Below, in pieces: positions 34,958 to 44,142 of a stretch of DNA of 64,000 nucleotides. The stretch spans positions 124,001-188,000 of the forward strand of contig JAUXPJ010000014.1 of NCBI GenBank assembly GCA_030683815.1, given 5' to 3'. Source of the stretch: Flavobacteriaceae bacterium (lineage in GTDB: Bacteria; Bacteroidota; Bacteroidia; Flavobacteriales; Flavobacteriaceae). The translations under genes were made by a program, and so were the position numbers. Numbering within the stretch: the first letter of the stretch is position 1; each line of letters opens with the position of its first letter. The notes beneath the pieces were generated by a model, which saw nothing but the letters and a program-made list of their open reading frames with translations, had not been told where the DNA came from and searched no databases.

Positions 34958-35632
34958 ATGAAGAGTCCGGAAATTCAAATATTATCAACCAAAAAATTGA
35001 CAGCATTGCAACGCAATTTGTTAAAATATCCATTGATATTAATTGATGAAGATTTTGTAAAAATAGAGTTTGTTGAAATTCAAAAAGAAGATATTAAATA
35101 TTGTTCATCAACTGTAATTTTCACCAGTCAAAATGCCGTAAAAAGTTTGTTAGATGACCTTGAAAAAAGCGAATTATGCTTTGAAAAAATATTTTGCGTT
35201 GGTGAAAAAACAAAACAATATTTAGAAAAGAACAACTTTGAAGTAACACATTTTGAGCATTACAGCAAAAATTTAGCCGATTATATTGTAAATCAAAAAG
35301 AAATTAATGAAGTAACTTTTTTTTGCGGAAACAGTCGGTTAGATGAACTTCCAAATACATTAAAAACCAATCATATTAAAGTAAATGAAGTGGTTGTTTA
35401 TAAAACAGTCCTCAATCAAATACCAATTACAAATACGTTTGATGGCATTTTATTTTTCAGTCCATCGGGTGTTCAAAGTTATTTAATGGCAAAAAATTCA
35501 GTTAAACCTAAAGCATTTTGTATCGGTACAACCACTGCTTTATCTGCTTCTAATTATTTTAATGAAATAGTTGTTGTTGATAATCCAACCATAGAAGATG
35601 TTATTCATAAAGTAAATCAATATTATGTTTAG
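34958..35632 (+). CDS. hemD: Uroporphyrinogen-III synthase
   Basis: 224 residues, closing and inverting hydroxymethylbilane to uroporphyrinogen III. The family is poorly conserved; supporting segments are [38 protein letters not shown] and [13 protein letters not shown] with [10 protein letters not shown]. Position between hemC and hemB is the strongest evidence. ATG at 34958 is used instead of a TTG six bases upstream. It overlaps hemB by eight bases. Confidence 0.88.
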   Translation: MKSPEIQILSTKKLTALQRNLLKYPLILIDEDFVKIEFVEIQKEDIKYCSSTVIFTSQNAVKSLLDDLEKSELCFEKIFCVGEKTKQYLEKNNFEVTHFEHYSKNLADYIVNQKEINEVTFFCGNSRLDELPNTLKTNHIKVNEVVVYKTVLNQIPITNTFDGILFFSPSGVQSYLMAKNSVKPKAFCIGTTTALSASNYFNEIVVVDNPTIEDVIHKVNQYYV

Positions 35633-36590
35633 AACCAGAAGACTTAGAAAAAACGAAAATATTCGTCGATTAGTAAGAGAAAATAAATTATCTGTTGATG
35701 ATTTAATTTATCCTTTATTTATTGAAGAAGGAGAAAATATTGAGAAAGAAATTGCTTCCATGCCCGGTATCAAACGTTTTTCTTTGGATAGAATTAAATC
35801 AGAACTGGATGAAGTAGCCGAATTAAAAATTCCGGCGGTTTTATTATTCGGAATACCGGCAGCAAAAGATGATTCAGGTTCAGAAACTTGGAATGATAAT
35901 GGCGTCATTCAACAGGCTATTCGATATATCAAGAAAAATTATCCAAGTTTATATGTCATTACCGATGTTTGTTTTTGCGAATATACTTCGCACGGACATT
36001 GCGGTATCATCCACGATAACGATGTTGATAATGATGCTACTTTGCCCAATATTGCCAAACAGGTTATTTCACATGTAAAAGCCGGAGCAGATATGGTGGC
36101 GCCATCAGGAATGATGGATGGAACCATTCAAACCATTCGTGAAGCTTTGGATGAATCAGGTTTTTATCAAATTCCGATTATGTCGTACGCTGTGAAATTT
36201 TCATCTGCTTATTACGGGCCGTTTAGGGATGCTGCCGATTCTGCACCCACTTTTGGGGATAGAAAAACCTATCAAATGGATCCCGCAAATAGAAGAGAAG
36301 CCATGCTTGAAGCAGGTTATGATGATTTGGAAGGTGCCGATATTTTAATGGTAAAACCTGCATTATCGTATTTGGATATCATTAGAGATGTTCGCAACGA
36401 GTTTGATAAACCCGTTGCCTGTTACAATGTAAGTGGTGAATATGCCATGATTAAAGCAGCCGCAGAAAAAGGTTGGATTGATGGCGAAAAAGTGATGATG
36501 GAAACCTTGCTTTCTATGAAACGCGCCGGTGCCGATATCATTATCACCTATTTTGCAAAAGAAGTAGCTAAAGTTTTAAAAAACAGTTAA
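35625..36590 (+). CDS. hemB: Porphobilinogen synthase (delta-aminolevulinic acid dehydratase)
   Basis: 321 residues; condenses two 5-aminolevulinate molecules. Active lysines are in [16 protein letters not shown] and [11 protein letters not shown]. The metal site reads [14 protein letters not shown], with three cysteines, so the enzyme is of the zinc-dependent type. [10 protein letters not shown] and [13 protein letters not shown] are also typical. It is followed by hemL after ten bases. Confidence 0.96.
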   Translation: MFRTRRLRKNENIRRLVRENKLSVDDLIYPLFIEEGENIEKEIASMPGIKRFSLDRIKSELDEVAELKIPAVLLFGIPAAKDDSGSETWNDNGVIQQAIRYIKKNYPSLYVITDVCFCEYTSHGHCGIIHDNDVDNDATLPNIAKQVISHVKAGADMVAPSGMMDGTIQTIREALDESGFYQIPIMSYAVKFSSAYYGPFRDAADSAPTFGDRKTYQMDPANRREAMLEAGYDDLEGADILMVKPALSYLDIIRDVRNEFDKPVACYNVSGEYAMIKAAAEKGWIDGEKVMMETLLSMKRAGADIIITYFAKEVAKVLKNS

Positions 36591-36600
36591 TAAGATTTTA

Positions 36601-37902
36601 ATGGAAAAGATTTTTAAAAAATCAGAAAAATTATACCAAGAAGGTTTGGTGCATTTGGTGGGAGCGGTAAACTCACCAGTTAGAGCATTTAAATCGGTAG
36701 GAGGAAATCCCTTGTTCATCAAAAAAGCAAAAGGAAGCACCATTATTGATGCAGATGGAAATCGTTATGTTGATTATGTTCTTTCATACGGACCCATGAT
36801 TTTAGGTCATCGACATAAAAAAGTGCAAAAAGCTATTATGAAGGCGTTGAAAAATGGCTATTCTTTTGGTGCGTCATCAGAAGATGAAATAAAATTGGCT
36901 AAAATTATTTGTGATGCATTTCCATCTACAGATAAAGTTCGCTTTGTAAACTCAGGAACTGAGGCTGTTTTCAGTGCCATTCGTTTGGCGCGTGCTTTTG
37001 CAGAAAAAGATAAAATCATCAAGTTTTCGGGTTGTTATCACGGACATTCAGATTCGCTTTTGGTGGCTGCCGGTTCCGGACTTGCTACTTTAAGTATTCC
37101 CGGAAGTAAAGGAGTTCCTGCGGATGCCGTAAAAGATACCTTGATTGCAGAATACAATAATATTGAAAGTGTGAAGCAACTGATTGCGCAGCATAAAGAT
37201 ATTGCCGCGGTAATTATTGAGCCGGTTGCCGGAAATATGGGCGTGGTGCTGCCAAAAGACAACTTCTTAAAAGAGTTGAAAATCTTGTTAGATGAACATC
37301 ATATTTTATTGATTGCTGATGAGGTAATGACCGGTTTCCGTTCCAAATTTGGAGGAGCCATTGACTTTTTTGATGTACAACCAGACATCGTTTGCTTGGG
37401 TAAAGTAATCGGTGGAGGTTTTCCCGTTGGAGCGTATGCCGCCAGAAATGAAATTATGGAAATGGTTTCACCTTTAGGTCCGGTGTATCAAGCGGGAACT
37501 TTATCGGGTAATCCAATTGCGATGGCTTCCGGTATTGCCACGTTAAAAGAACTAAAAAAACAAAATCCGTATGATCAATTTAATTTAAATGCGGAGAGAT
37601 TAGAACAAATCATATTAGATGCTGCTAAAGAAAATGGCATTGATGTAGTGGTAAACCGATTTGGTTCGATGATCAATCCGTTCTTTACAAAAGAAGAAGT
37701 AATAGATTTTAAATCAGCTCAAACAAGTGATACAGAAGCATTTGGAATTTTCTTCTGGGAATTAATTCAAAACGGATTGTTTATTCCGCCTTCCCAATTT
37801 GAATCATGGTTTTTATCATCCGCTTTAACAGAAGAAGATTTTGAAAAAACAACAAAAGCAATCAATGCCGCGATGAAGAAAGTGGCGGAATCAAGAAAAT
37901 AG
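36601..37902 (+). CDS. hemL: Glutamate-1-semialdehyde 2,1-aminomutase
   Basis: 433 residues; a PLP enzyme that makes 5-aminolevulinate, second step of the C5 pathway. The PLP lysine is in CLGKVIGGGFPVGAY, the Asp in LIADEVMTGFR, and N-terminal GGVNSPVRAFK appears here as GAVNSPVRAFKSVGG. RFVNSGTEAVFSAIRLAR is also diagnostic. The stop TAG is itself the first bases of the GTATCAA/GTATCTG repeat tract, so the repeat abuts the gene exactly. The following gene is not a heme gene. Confidence 0.96.
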   Translation: MEKIFKKSEKLYQEGLVHLVGAVNSPVRAFKSVGGNPLFIKKAKGSTIIDADGNRYVDYVLSYGPMILGHRHKKVQKAIMKALKNGYSFGASSEDEIKLAKIICDAFPSTDKVRFVNSGTEAVFSAIRLARAFAEKDKIIKFSGCYHGHSDSLLVAAGSGLATLSIPGSKGVPADAVKDTLIAEYNNIESVKQLIAQHKDIAAVIIEPVAGNMGVVLPKDNFLKELKILLDEHHILLIADEVMTGFRSKFGGAIDFFDVQPDIVCLGKVIGGGFPVGAYAARNEIMEMVSPLGPVYQAGTLSGNPIAMASGIATLKELKKQNPYDQFNLNAERLEQIILDAAKENGIDVVVNRFGSMINPFFTKEEVIDFKSAQTSDTEAFGIFFWELIQNGLFIPPSQFESWFLSSALTEEDFEKTTKAINAAMKKVAESRK

Positions 37903-37943
37903 TATCAAGTATCTGGTATCAAGTATCTGGTATCAAGTATCAA
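37902..37943. repeat. GTATCAA/GTATCTG heptamer tract after hemL
   Basis: Six adjacent units: GTATCAA, GTATCTG, GTATCAA, GTATCTG, GTATCAA, GTATCAA. The first base is the last base of the hemL stop codon. The same units occur at 28829-28877. Confidence 0.92.
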
Positions 37944-37972
37944 ATACAAGTGGATTAAATTAAGATAATTAT

Positions 37973-38326
37973 ATGCACAATTTTAAGGAATTAAATAGTT
38001 GGAAAGAAGCAAAAGATTTAAGTGTCTTAATTATTAAGTTAACTTCGACCTTTCCTATTTCTGAAATCTATGGAATTTCAGCTCAAATTAATAGAGCCGC
38101 AGTTTCAATTCCTTCAAACATTGCAGAGGGAGCAGGGAGAAATGGTGATAAAGATTTTGCAAGATTTATAGGAATCGCAATTGGTTCTTCCTTTGAACTA
38201 GAAACGCAACTTATTATTGCAAATGAACTTTCCTATTTGAATAATGAAAAATCTGACGAATTGATATTGAAGTTAAATAGTATTCAAAAAATGCTGGTTA
38301 ATTTCCAAAAACATTTAAGTAAATAA
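37973..38326 (+). CDS. Four-helix-bundle protein of the 23S rRNA intervening-sequence (S23/IVP) family
   Basis: 117 residues. The family core RAAVSIPSNIAEGAGR (near residue 42) and LNSWKEAKDLSVLIIKL are clear; the remainder forms helices. Members are found inside 23S rRNA intervening sequences of Leptospira and others, and as stand-alone genes; related folds serve as Avd accessory proteins in diversity-generating retroelements. The molecular function is unknown; no reverse transcriptase or rRNA is present here. It interrupts the heme run and is flanked by GTATCTG-type heptamers, direct on both sides and inverted on the right, so it may be a small mobile cassette. Confidence 0.88.
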   Translation: MHNFKELNSWKEAKDLSVLIIKLTSTFPISEIYGISAQINRAAVSIPSNIAEGAGRNGDKDFARFIGIAIGSSFELETQLIIANELSYLNNEKSDELILKLNSIQKMLVNFQKHLSK

Positions 38327-38328
38327 TT

Positions 38329-38409
38329 GTATCACGTTTCTAGTATTTAGTATCAAGACAGATGAATGTTATGAATACCAGATACCAGATACCAGATACC
38401 AGATACCAT
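38329..38409. repeat. Degenerate direct and inverted heptamers after the four-helix-bundle gene
   Basis: Direct degenerate units GTATCAC, GTTTCTA, GTATTTA, GTATCAA fill 38329-38356, starting two bases after the stop. Then ATACCAG repeats four times and ends ATACCAT (38375-38409). ATACCAG is the reverse complement of CTGGTAT, the junction of the upstream tract. Confidence 0.9.
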
Positions 38410-38415
38410 AAAGAA

Positions 38416-39447
38416 ATGATAAAAAACGATTTATTTTTAAGAGCCCTAAAAGGAGAAACAGTAGAGCGTCCACCGGTTTGGTTGATGCGTCAGGCAGGAA
38501 GATATTTACCGGAATTTATTGCATTACGTGACCAATATGACTTTTTTACCCGATGTCAAACGCCGGAATTAGCGTCAGAAATTACGGTTCAACCCATCAG
38601 AAGATATGGAATGGATGCCGCTATTTTATTTTCTGATATACTGGTGGTTCCTCAAGCCATGGATATTGAAGTGATTATGAAAGAAAATACAGGACCTTTC
38701 ATTCCAAAGCCAATTCGTTCTCAAAAAGACGTGGATGCTATTCAAATTCCGGATGTAAATATTGAATTAGGTTATGTAATGGAAGCCATCAAAATGACCA
38801 AAGAAATGTTGAATGATGACATTCCGCTCATCGGTTTTGCTGGCTCACCGTGGACAATTTTATGTTATGTAGTTCAAGGTCAGGGTTCAAAATCGTATGA
38901 TATTGCTAAAGGATTTTGTTTTGAACATCCAGCTGCAGCACATATGTTATTGCAAAAAATTACCGATACAACTATTGCATATCTAAAAGCAAAAGTAGCG
39001 GCTGGTGTAAATGCAGTTCAAGTTTTTGATAGCTGGGGAGGAATGTTATCTCCAGTTGATTATCAAGAATTTTCATGGAAATACATCAACCAAATTATAG
39101 AAGCGTTAAAAGATGATGCTCCTGTAATTGCCTTTGGTAAAGGTTGTTGGTTTGCATTGGAAGAAATGTCTAAATCTAATGCTTCTGCCTTAGGAGTAGA
39201 TTGGACGATTACTCCGAAAATGGCACGTCAGTTAACCGGTGGAAATATTACATTACAAGGTAATTTTGATCCATCACGCTTATTATCACCACCGGCAGTT
39301 ATCAAGAAAATGGTTACAGAAATGATTGATGAATTTGGAAAAGATAAATTAGTGGCTAATCTTGGGCATGGTATTTTGCCAAATATACCTTTAGATAATG
39401 CCAAAGCATTTGTTGATGCTGTTAAGGAATATCAAGTTAAAAATTAA
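38416..39447 (+). CDS. hemE: Uroporphyrinogen decarboxylase
   Basis: 343 residues; makes coproporphyrinogen III. Motifs: [16 protein letters not shown] near the N terminus, [40 protein letters not shown] and [14 protein letters not shown] at 38416 was chosen because the frame upstream (from 38362) merely translates the ATACCAG repeat. The heptamer tract ends seven bases before this start, so it occupies the ribosome-binding region. A further repeat-rich spacer separates it from hemN. Confidence 0.96.
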   Translation: MIKNDLFLRALKGETVERPPVWLMRQAGRYLPEFIALRDQYDFFTRCQTPELASEITVQPIRRYGMDAAILFSDILVVPQAMDIEVIMKENTGPFIPKPIRSQKDVDAIQIPDVNIELGYVMEAIKMTKEMLNDDIPLIGFAGSPWTILCYVVQGQGSKSYDIAKGFCFEHPAAAHMLLQKITDTTIAYLKAKVAAGVNAVQVFDSWGGMLSPVDYQEFSWKYINQIIEALKDDAPVIAFGKGCWFALEEMSKSNASALGVDWTITPKMARQLTGGNITLQGNFDPSRLLSPPAVIKKMVTEMIDEFGKDKLVANLGHGILPNIPLDNAKAFVDAVKEYQVKN

Positions 39448-39488
39448 AAATGAATAATTAAAAAGTGATAAGAAATAATAATTTTAAT

Positions 39489-39540
39489 TTTTGACTTTTA
39501 ACTTTTCAACTTTATTACATTATTACTTTTCAACTTTAAA
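39489..39540. repeat. Degenerate TTNACTT repeats between hemE and hemN
   Basis: TTGACTT, TTAACTT and later CTTTTCAACTTT-like pieces recur in an AT-rich 100-base spacer. The 7-bp period is clear only for the first units. Confidence 0.5.
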
Positions 39541-39549
39541 CAATTTAAA

Positions 39550-40914
39550 ATGAACACAAAACTAATTCAAAAATACAATATTCCCGGACCTCGTTATACG
39601 AGTTATCCGACCGTTCCATTTTGGGATGCAGAAGGAATAGCTATGGAAGATTGGAAGAAAACGCTTGTAAAATCGTTTAATGAAAGTAATGATGAAGAAG
39701 GGATTAGTCTTTACATTCATTTGCCCTATTGTGAGAGTTTATGTACGTTTTGTGCGTGTCATAAGCGAATTACGAAACAACATTCAGTAGAAGATCCGTA
39801 TATCGATACTCTTTTAAAAGAATGGGATTTATATTGTGACTTATTCGATAAAAAACCAAAAATCAGAGAAATTCATTTAGGTGGAGGAACACCCACATTT
39901 TTTTCTGCTGAAAATTTAGAGCGATTAATTAACGGATTGTTTAAACGTGCTGAAAAATTTGAAATTTATGATTTCAGTTTTGAAGGCCACCCAAATAAAA
40001 CATCTGAAAAACAACTGCAAACTATGTTTGATTTAGGGTTCAGACGCAATAGTTTCGGTATTCAAGATTATGATCCAAAAGTTCAAATAGCAATTCATAG
40101 AATTCAATCATTTGAGCAAGTAAAGTCGGTTCATGAATTATCAAGAGAGATTGGTTATCAATCGATTGGGCATGATTTAATCTTTGGATTGCCATTTCAA
40201 AATGAAGTGAGTATTCGAAATACCATTAAAAATACCGTTGCTTTAAGACCCGATAGAATTGCATATTATAGTTATGCTCATGTGCCTTGGATTAAAGGTG
40301 TTGGGCAACGTGGTTTTGAAGATCAAGATTTACCTAAAGATGAAGAAAAACGTTATTTATACGAATTAGGCAAGCAACTTTTTTTTGATGCTGGATATGT
40401 TGAAGTTGGAATGGATCATTTTGCTTTACCAACTGATTCATTATGTAAAGCGATGAAAAAAAAGACTTTACATCGTAATTTCATGGGTTATACCGCCGGA
40501 AAAACACAATTGATGATTGGTTTAGGCGTGTCTTCAATCAGTGATTCCTGGTATAGTTTTGCTCAAAATGAGAAGAAGGAAGAAGATTATATGGAGCGGG
40601 TAAACAATGGAGAATTACCAATTTTCAGAGGCCATTTATTAACTCAAAAAGATTTAATTGTTAGAAAGCACATTTTAAACATTATGTGTCATTTGGAAAC
40701 GAATTGGGATGATGTAAACATGCGGTTAGAAGAAATGCCACAAATAATTAAACGGTTAGACGAACTAATTCAAGATAAAGTGTTGAGAGTAGAAGGTAGT
40801 ACTTTAAAAGTTTCTGATGAAGGAAGAATGTTTATTCGTAATATTTGTATGGCTTTTGATTTGAGATTAATTGAAAATCAACCGGAAATTAGAATTTTTT
40901 CGATGACTATTTAA
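39550..40914 (+). CDS. hemN: Oxygen-independent coproporphyrinogen III oxidase
   Basis: 454 residues; radical SAM enzyme converting coproporphyrinogen III to protoporphyrinogen IX without oxygen. The cluster motif is PYCESLCTFCACHKR (C-x3-C-x2-C-x-C), followed by HLGGGTPTFFSAENL and RNSFGIQDYDPKVQ. KYNIPGPRYTSYPTVPFW at the N terminus is the HemN signature that separates it from HemW. It closes the heme run. The presence of an anaerobic enzyme fits the FNR-like boxes before hemA, but this link is inferred. Confidence 0.95.
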   Translation: MNTKLIQKYNIPGPRYTSYPTVPFWDAEGIAMEDWKKTLVKSFNESNDEEGISLYIHLPYCESLCTFCACHKRITKQHSVEDPYIDTLLKEWDLYCDLFDKKPKIREIHLGGGTPTFFSAENLERLINGLFKRAEKFEIYDFSFEGHPNKTSEKQLQTMFDLGFRRNSFGIQDYDPKVQIAIHRIQSFEQVKSVHELSREIGYQSIGHDLIFGLPFQNEVSIRNTIKNTVALRPDRIAYYSYAHVPWIKGVGQRGFEDQDLPKDEEKRYLYELGKQLFFDAGYVEVGMDHFALPTDSLCKAMKKKTLHRNFMGYTAGKTQLMIGLGVSSISDSWYSFAQNEKKEEDYMERVNNGELPIFRGHLLTQKDLIVRKHILNIMCHLETNWDDVNMRLEEMPQIIKRLDELIQDKVLRVEGSTLKVSDEGRMFIRNICMAFDLRLIENQPEIRIFSMTI

Positions 40915-41023
40915 AGTAAAGCACTGAAATAGTTCTCCTTTTTTTTTACGTTAAATAAGAAAATCTTATGGTTTAATATCATTAAATGATAGCACCCCTT
41001 TTTTAACTACTTTTAATAATCCG

Positions 41024-41031
41024 TAAATTTG
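41024..41031 (+). promoter_or_regulatory. -7 element of the E2 gene
   Basis: TAAATTTG matches TAnnTTTG and lies 20 bases before the start codon. Confidence 0.55.
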
Positions 41032-41051
41032 TATTCTAAAAATAAACGATA

Positions 41052-42341
41052 ATGGCAAAAGTTGAGATTAAACTCCCTAAAATGGGTGAAAGCGTTTCTG
41101 AAGCAACCCTAACCACATGGTTAAAAAATGTGGGAGATACTATAAAATTAGATGACGGTATTGCAGAAGTAGCTACCGATAAGGTAGATACTGAAGTGCC
41201 AAGTGAAATTGAGGGCGTTTTAGTTGAACAACTTTTTAAAGTAGGAGATATTCTTAAGGTTGATCAGGCGTTTGCGATTGTGGAAATTGAAGGAGCTGAT
41301 AGTTCAGAAGTAGTTAATGTTCCTGAAATTATAGAAATGAAACAAGAAGAAATTAAAGTTGAAAGCCCTTCAATTAACAATAGTATTGATACTTCAAATC
41401 AGGGTACGGATAAATTTTATTCACCTTTAGTTAAAAATATTGCTGCAAAAGAAAATATTTCTTTAGCTGAACTAGATGCTGTTAAAGGTTCAGGATCAGA
41501 TAATCGCTTAACCAAAAATGATTTATTAGAGTATTTAAAAATCAGAAATAATGTTAATCAAACTCAAACAGTTCAAGTTGTAGAAGCAGCCGAAGTTAAA
41601 AAGATTGCGAGTACTCCAATTACTATTTCATCTGGAGATGAAATTATTGAAATGACGCGTATGGGTAAATTGATTTCACAACACATGACGCATTCAGTCC
41701 ATACATCTGCTCATGTACAATCATTTATTGAAGTTGATGTAACCAATATGGTGAAGTGGAGAGAGAAAGTAAAAAATAAATTTCAAAAAGCTGAAGGAGA
41801 GAAACTTACCTTTACACCTATATTATTACAAACAGTTGCAAAAACCTTACGTGATTACCCGATGATGAATATTTCTGTTGATGGTGATAATATCATTAAA
41901 AAGAAATCAATTAATTTAGGAATGGCAACTTCTTTGGATGATGGAAATTTAATAGTACCCGTAATCAAAAATGCTGATCAGTTAAATATTGTCGGGATGG
42001 CAAAATCTGTAAACGATTTGGCCAACAGAGCTAGAAATAATCAGTTAAAACCTGATGATATTCAAGGTGGAACTTTCACTGTTACTAATATTGGTTCCTT
42101 CGGAAGTATTTTTGGGACTCCAATTATTAACCAACCTCAAGTAGGAATTTTAGCATTGGGAGCTATCCGAAAAGTGCCTTCTGTAATTGAAACGGAAGAT
42201 GGTGATTTTATCGGAATCAGACACAAAATGTATTTATCAATTTCTTATGACCATCGTGTTGTAAATGGTGCATTAGGAGGTTTATTTGTTAAAAGAGTTG
42301 CTGAGTATTTAGAACAATTTGACATCAATCAAGATATATAA
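41052..42341 (+). CDS. Dihydrolipoamide acyltransferase (E2) of a 2-oxoacid dehydrogenase
   Basis: 429 residues. One lipoyl domain (residues 1-76) has the lipoylated Lys in EVATDKVDTEVPSE. A linker leads to the E3-binding domain (FYSPLVKNIAAKENI, near 122) and then the catalytic domain (about 195-429) with SYDHRVVNGALGGLF. The catalytic pattern is HxxxNG; Asn replaces the commoner Asp, as also in some active E2 proteins. The single lipoyl domain and sequence resemble the branched-chain or oxoglutarate type more than pyruvate E2. E1 and E3 genes are not in the window. Confidence 0.9.
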   Translation: MAKVEIKLPKMGESVSEATLTTWLKNVGDTIKLDDGIAEVATDKVDTEVPSEIEGVLVEQLFKVGDILKVDQAFAIVEIEGADSSEVVNVPEIIEMKQEEIKVESPSINNSIDTSNQGTDKFYSPLVKNIAAKENISLAELDAVKGSGSDNRLTKNDLLEYLKIRNNVNQTQTVQVVEAAEVKKIASTPITISSGDEIIEMTRMGKLISQHMTHSVHTSAHVQSFIEVDVTNMVKWREKVKNKFQKAEGEKLTFTPILLQTVAKTLRDYPMMNISVDGDNIIKKKSINLGMATSLDDGNLIVPVIKNADQLNIVGMAKSVNDLANRARNNQLKPDDIQGGTFTVTNIGSFGSIFGTPIINQPQVGILALGAIRKVPSVIETEDGDFIGIRHKMYLSISYDHRVVNGALGGLFVKRVAEYLEQFDINQDI

Positions 42342-42371
42342 AACAGCAATTAAATAGATTATGAGTTTTAT

Positions 42372-42379
42372 TATATTTG
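42372..42379 (+). promoter_or_regulatory. -7 element of the CoA-binding protein gene
   Basis: TATATTTG, 29 bases before the ATG at 42409. No good upstream element is seen. Confidence 0.45.
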
Positions 42380-42408
42380 TTTAATCATCAATTGAAAAAA
42401 GTGTGTTT

Positions 42409-42777
42409 ATGGGATTAAAAACATTGGTAATTGGAGCTTCTCTTAACGAGGATAGATATTCAAATATGGCAGTTAGACTTTTAACTGATTATCAACATGA
42501 AGTAGTTGCTTTTGGATTAAAAAGTGGAGCTATTTCTGGTGTTTCTATAGATTCTGAGTTGAAAAATTATGAAAACATAGATACAGTTAGCATGTATTTA
42601 AATCCGACAAGACAAAAAGAATTTTACAATTACATCATTTCTTTAAAACCGCGAAGAGTTATCTTTAATCCGGGAACTGAAAATAATGAATTTCAGCAAC
42701 TTTTATTTAAAGAAGGAATTCAATTTGAAGAAGCTTGTACTTTGGTGCTTTTAAGAACGAATCAATTCGACAACTAA
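42409..42777 (+). CDS. CoA-binding domain protein, YccU-like
   Basis: 122 residues, a single Rossmann-type CoA-binding domain. Signs are TLVIGASLNEDRYSNMAVRLL at the N terminus, SMYLNPTRQKEFYNYI and RVIFNPGTENNEF, then EACTLVLLRTNQF. Such proteins bind CoA but their activity is unknown. ATG at 42409 is used rather than a GTG six bases upstream. It is a single-gene unit, converging with the rnz operon. Confidence 0.85.
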   Translation: MGLKTLVIGASLNEDRYSNMAVRLLTDYQHEVVAFGLKSGAISGVSIDSELKNYENIDTVSMYLNPTRQKEFYNYIISLKPRRVIFNPGTENNEFQQLLFKEGIQFEEACTLVLLRTNQFDN

Positions 42778-42829
42778 TTTTTAGATTTTTCTAATCCATC
42801 TTTTTAGTTTGATAATTACTGAAAACTTA

Positions 42830-43759
42830 CTAATCAGCCGGGAAAATTTCAAAAACTTTTCCTTCTTCAGCCAAATGAGTATTCTCAAAAAATGCAGAAG
42901 CCTCTTGTTGAAATCGAGTTAAATCTCTATACCGACTGGAATAATGTCCCAAAATAAGTGTTTTAACCAGGGCTTGTTGAGCAATCATTCCTGCTTCTTC
43001 AGCAGTTGAATGCATGGTTGTTTTAGCTGTTTCTTTTTTGTCTTTTAAAAAAGTGCTTTCGTGGTATAATAAATCTACATTTTTGATGATAGGAACAATT
43101 TCCGGGTCATAAATAGTATCACTGCAAAAAGCATAACAAATTGGTTTTGACGGAAGCGTTGTGAGTAAATCATTGTTGATAATTGTTCCTTTTTCAGAAA
43201 TAAAATCATTTCCTTTTTTGATGTTATGATAATGACAAATTTCAATTTCCGGATATTTTAAAATGGCTGTCATATTTAAGTGTAATTCTTTCGGAGATTT
43301 TTCTTTAAATAGAAATCCGTTGGTATAAACTCTATGTTTTAAAGGGATTGTTTCAACGGTTATTTTGTCATCTTCAAAAATTAATTCACTTTTTTTACTT
43401 CCCAATTCATGAAATATCAGCGGATATTTTGTCCATGAATTTGATAATTTAAATTGAAGCGTTACAATTTCTTTAATACCTTTTGGTCCGTAAATATGAA
43501 GTTCCTGTTCTCTGTTATAAAGGTTAAAAGTAGATAATAAACCCACTAATCCGAAAAAATGATCACCGTGTAAATGCGATATAAATATATGATTTATTCT
43601 GGAAAATTTAATTTTATATTTTCTTAACTGAACCTGAGTTCCTTCTCCGCAATCAATTAAAAAAGAGTGATTTTTAATGTCTAAAAATTGAGCGGTTGGA
43701 TGTGCGAAAGTACGGGGTGTTGCAGAATGACAACCTAAAATAGTGAGTTTTAGACTCAT
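42830..43759 (-). CDS. rnz: Ribonuclease Z
   Basis: 309 residues; metallo-beta-lactamase-fold nuclease that cuts tRNA 3' trailers. The zinc motif is ISHLHGDHFFGL; other ligands are in LLYHESTF and LILGHYSSRY. FLIDCGEGTQVQLRKYKIKF is the RNase Z core. It is needed in this genome because the tRNA here lacks an encoded CCA. It overlaps the small T9SS protein gene by four bases (ATGA). Confidence 0.95.
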   Translation of the reverse strand: MSLKLTILGCHSATPRTFAHPTAQFLDIKNHSFLIDCGEGTQVQLRKYKIKFSRINHIFISHLHGDHFFGLVGLLSTFNLYNREQELHIYGPKGIKEIVTLQFKLSNSWTKYPLIFHELGSKKSELIFEDDKITVETIPLKHRVYTNGFLFKEKSPKELHLNMTAILKYPEIEICHYHNIKKGNDFISEKGTIINNDLLTTLPSKPICYAFCSDTIYDPEIVPIIKNVDLLYHESTFLKDKKETAKTTMHSTAEEAGMIAQQALVKTLILGHYSSRYRDLTRFQQEASAFFENTHLAEEGKVFEIFPAD

Positions 43760-44127
43760 TTAATGACTAATCTTTTGGAGATTATTTCGTTGGTTGTTTG
43801 TAGTGAATATAGATACATACCGGGATTTAAGTCATTTTTATAAAAGTCAAATTGATTCTCTCCTTTTTGAACATTTAACTTATCTGAAAAAACAGTTTTT
43901 CCTAATAGATTTTTTATGGTAAAAGAAACTTCTTGATCTTTAACCGATATAAAAGAAATGGTAGTTTTAACACTAAATGGATTGGGTGAAGCAATTATTT
44001 CTGAAATAGTTGGTGGTATTTGAGATAATTGCACATCGATATAACCTAATTTTAATGAAGTAAAATCAGCCATACCAAAAACAAAAGTTGTTGTTAAAAA
44101 GATAAGAATAAAAAGTATTTTTTTCAT
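43756..44127 (-). CDS. Small secreted protein consisting mainly of a T9SS type A sorting domain
   Basis: 123 residues. A signal peptide (KKILFILIFLTTTFVFG) is followed by about 25 residues and then a C-terminal domain: IIASPNPFSVKTTISF, VSFTIKNLLGKTVFSDKL and LNPGMYLYSLQT, ending SKRLVIK. This is the T9SS sorting signal with almost no cargo. ATG at 44127 is used; the codon before is TTG. It lies in the pyr-rnz gene run, 15 bases after the STAS-like gene. The role of such a short protein is unknown. Confidence 0.78.
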   Translation of the reverse strand: MKKILFILIFLTTTFVFGMADFTSLKLGYIDVQLSQIPPTISEIIASPNPFSVKTTISFISVKDQEVSFTIKNLLGKTVFSDKLNVQKGENQFDFYKNDLNPGMYLYSLQTTNEIISKRLVIK

Positions 44128-44142
44128 CAATAAGCAATTGTT

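Noticed and set aside
37902-38409. CRISPR-like array
   Set aside because: Units are 7 bp and directly adjacent with no spacers, and no cas gene is near. The same holds for the other tracts.
38362-38415. N-terminal extension of HemE
   Set aside because: The extra residues are only a translation of the ATACCAG repeat. Family similarity begins at the ATG at 38416.
42241-42280. Asn for Asp in the E2 catalytic motif (HRVVNG)
   Set aside because: Active E2 proteins with Asn at this place are known, so it does not show inactivity.
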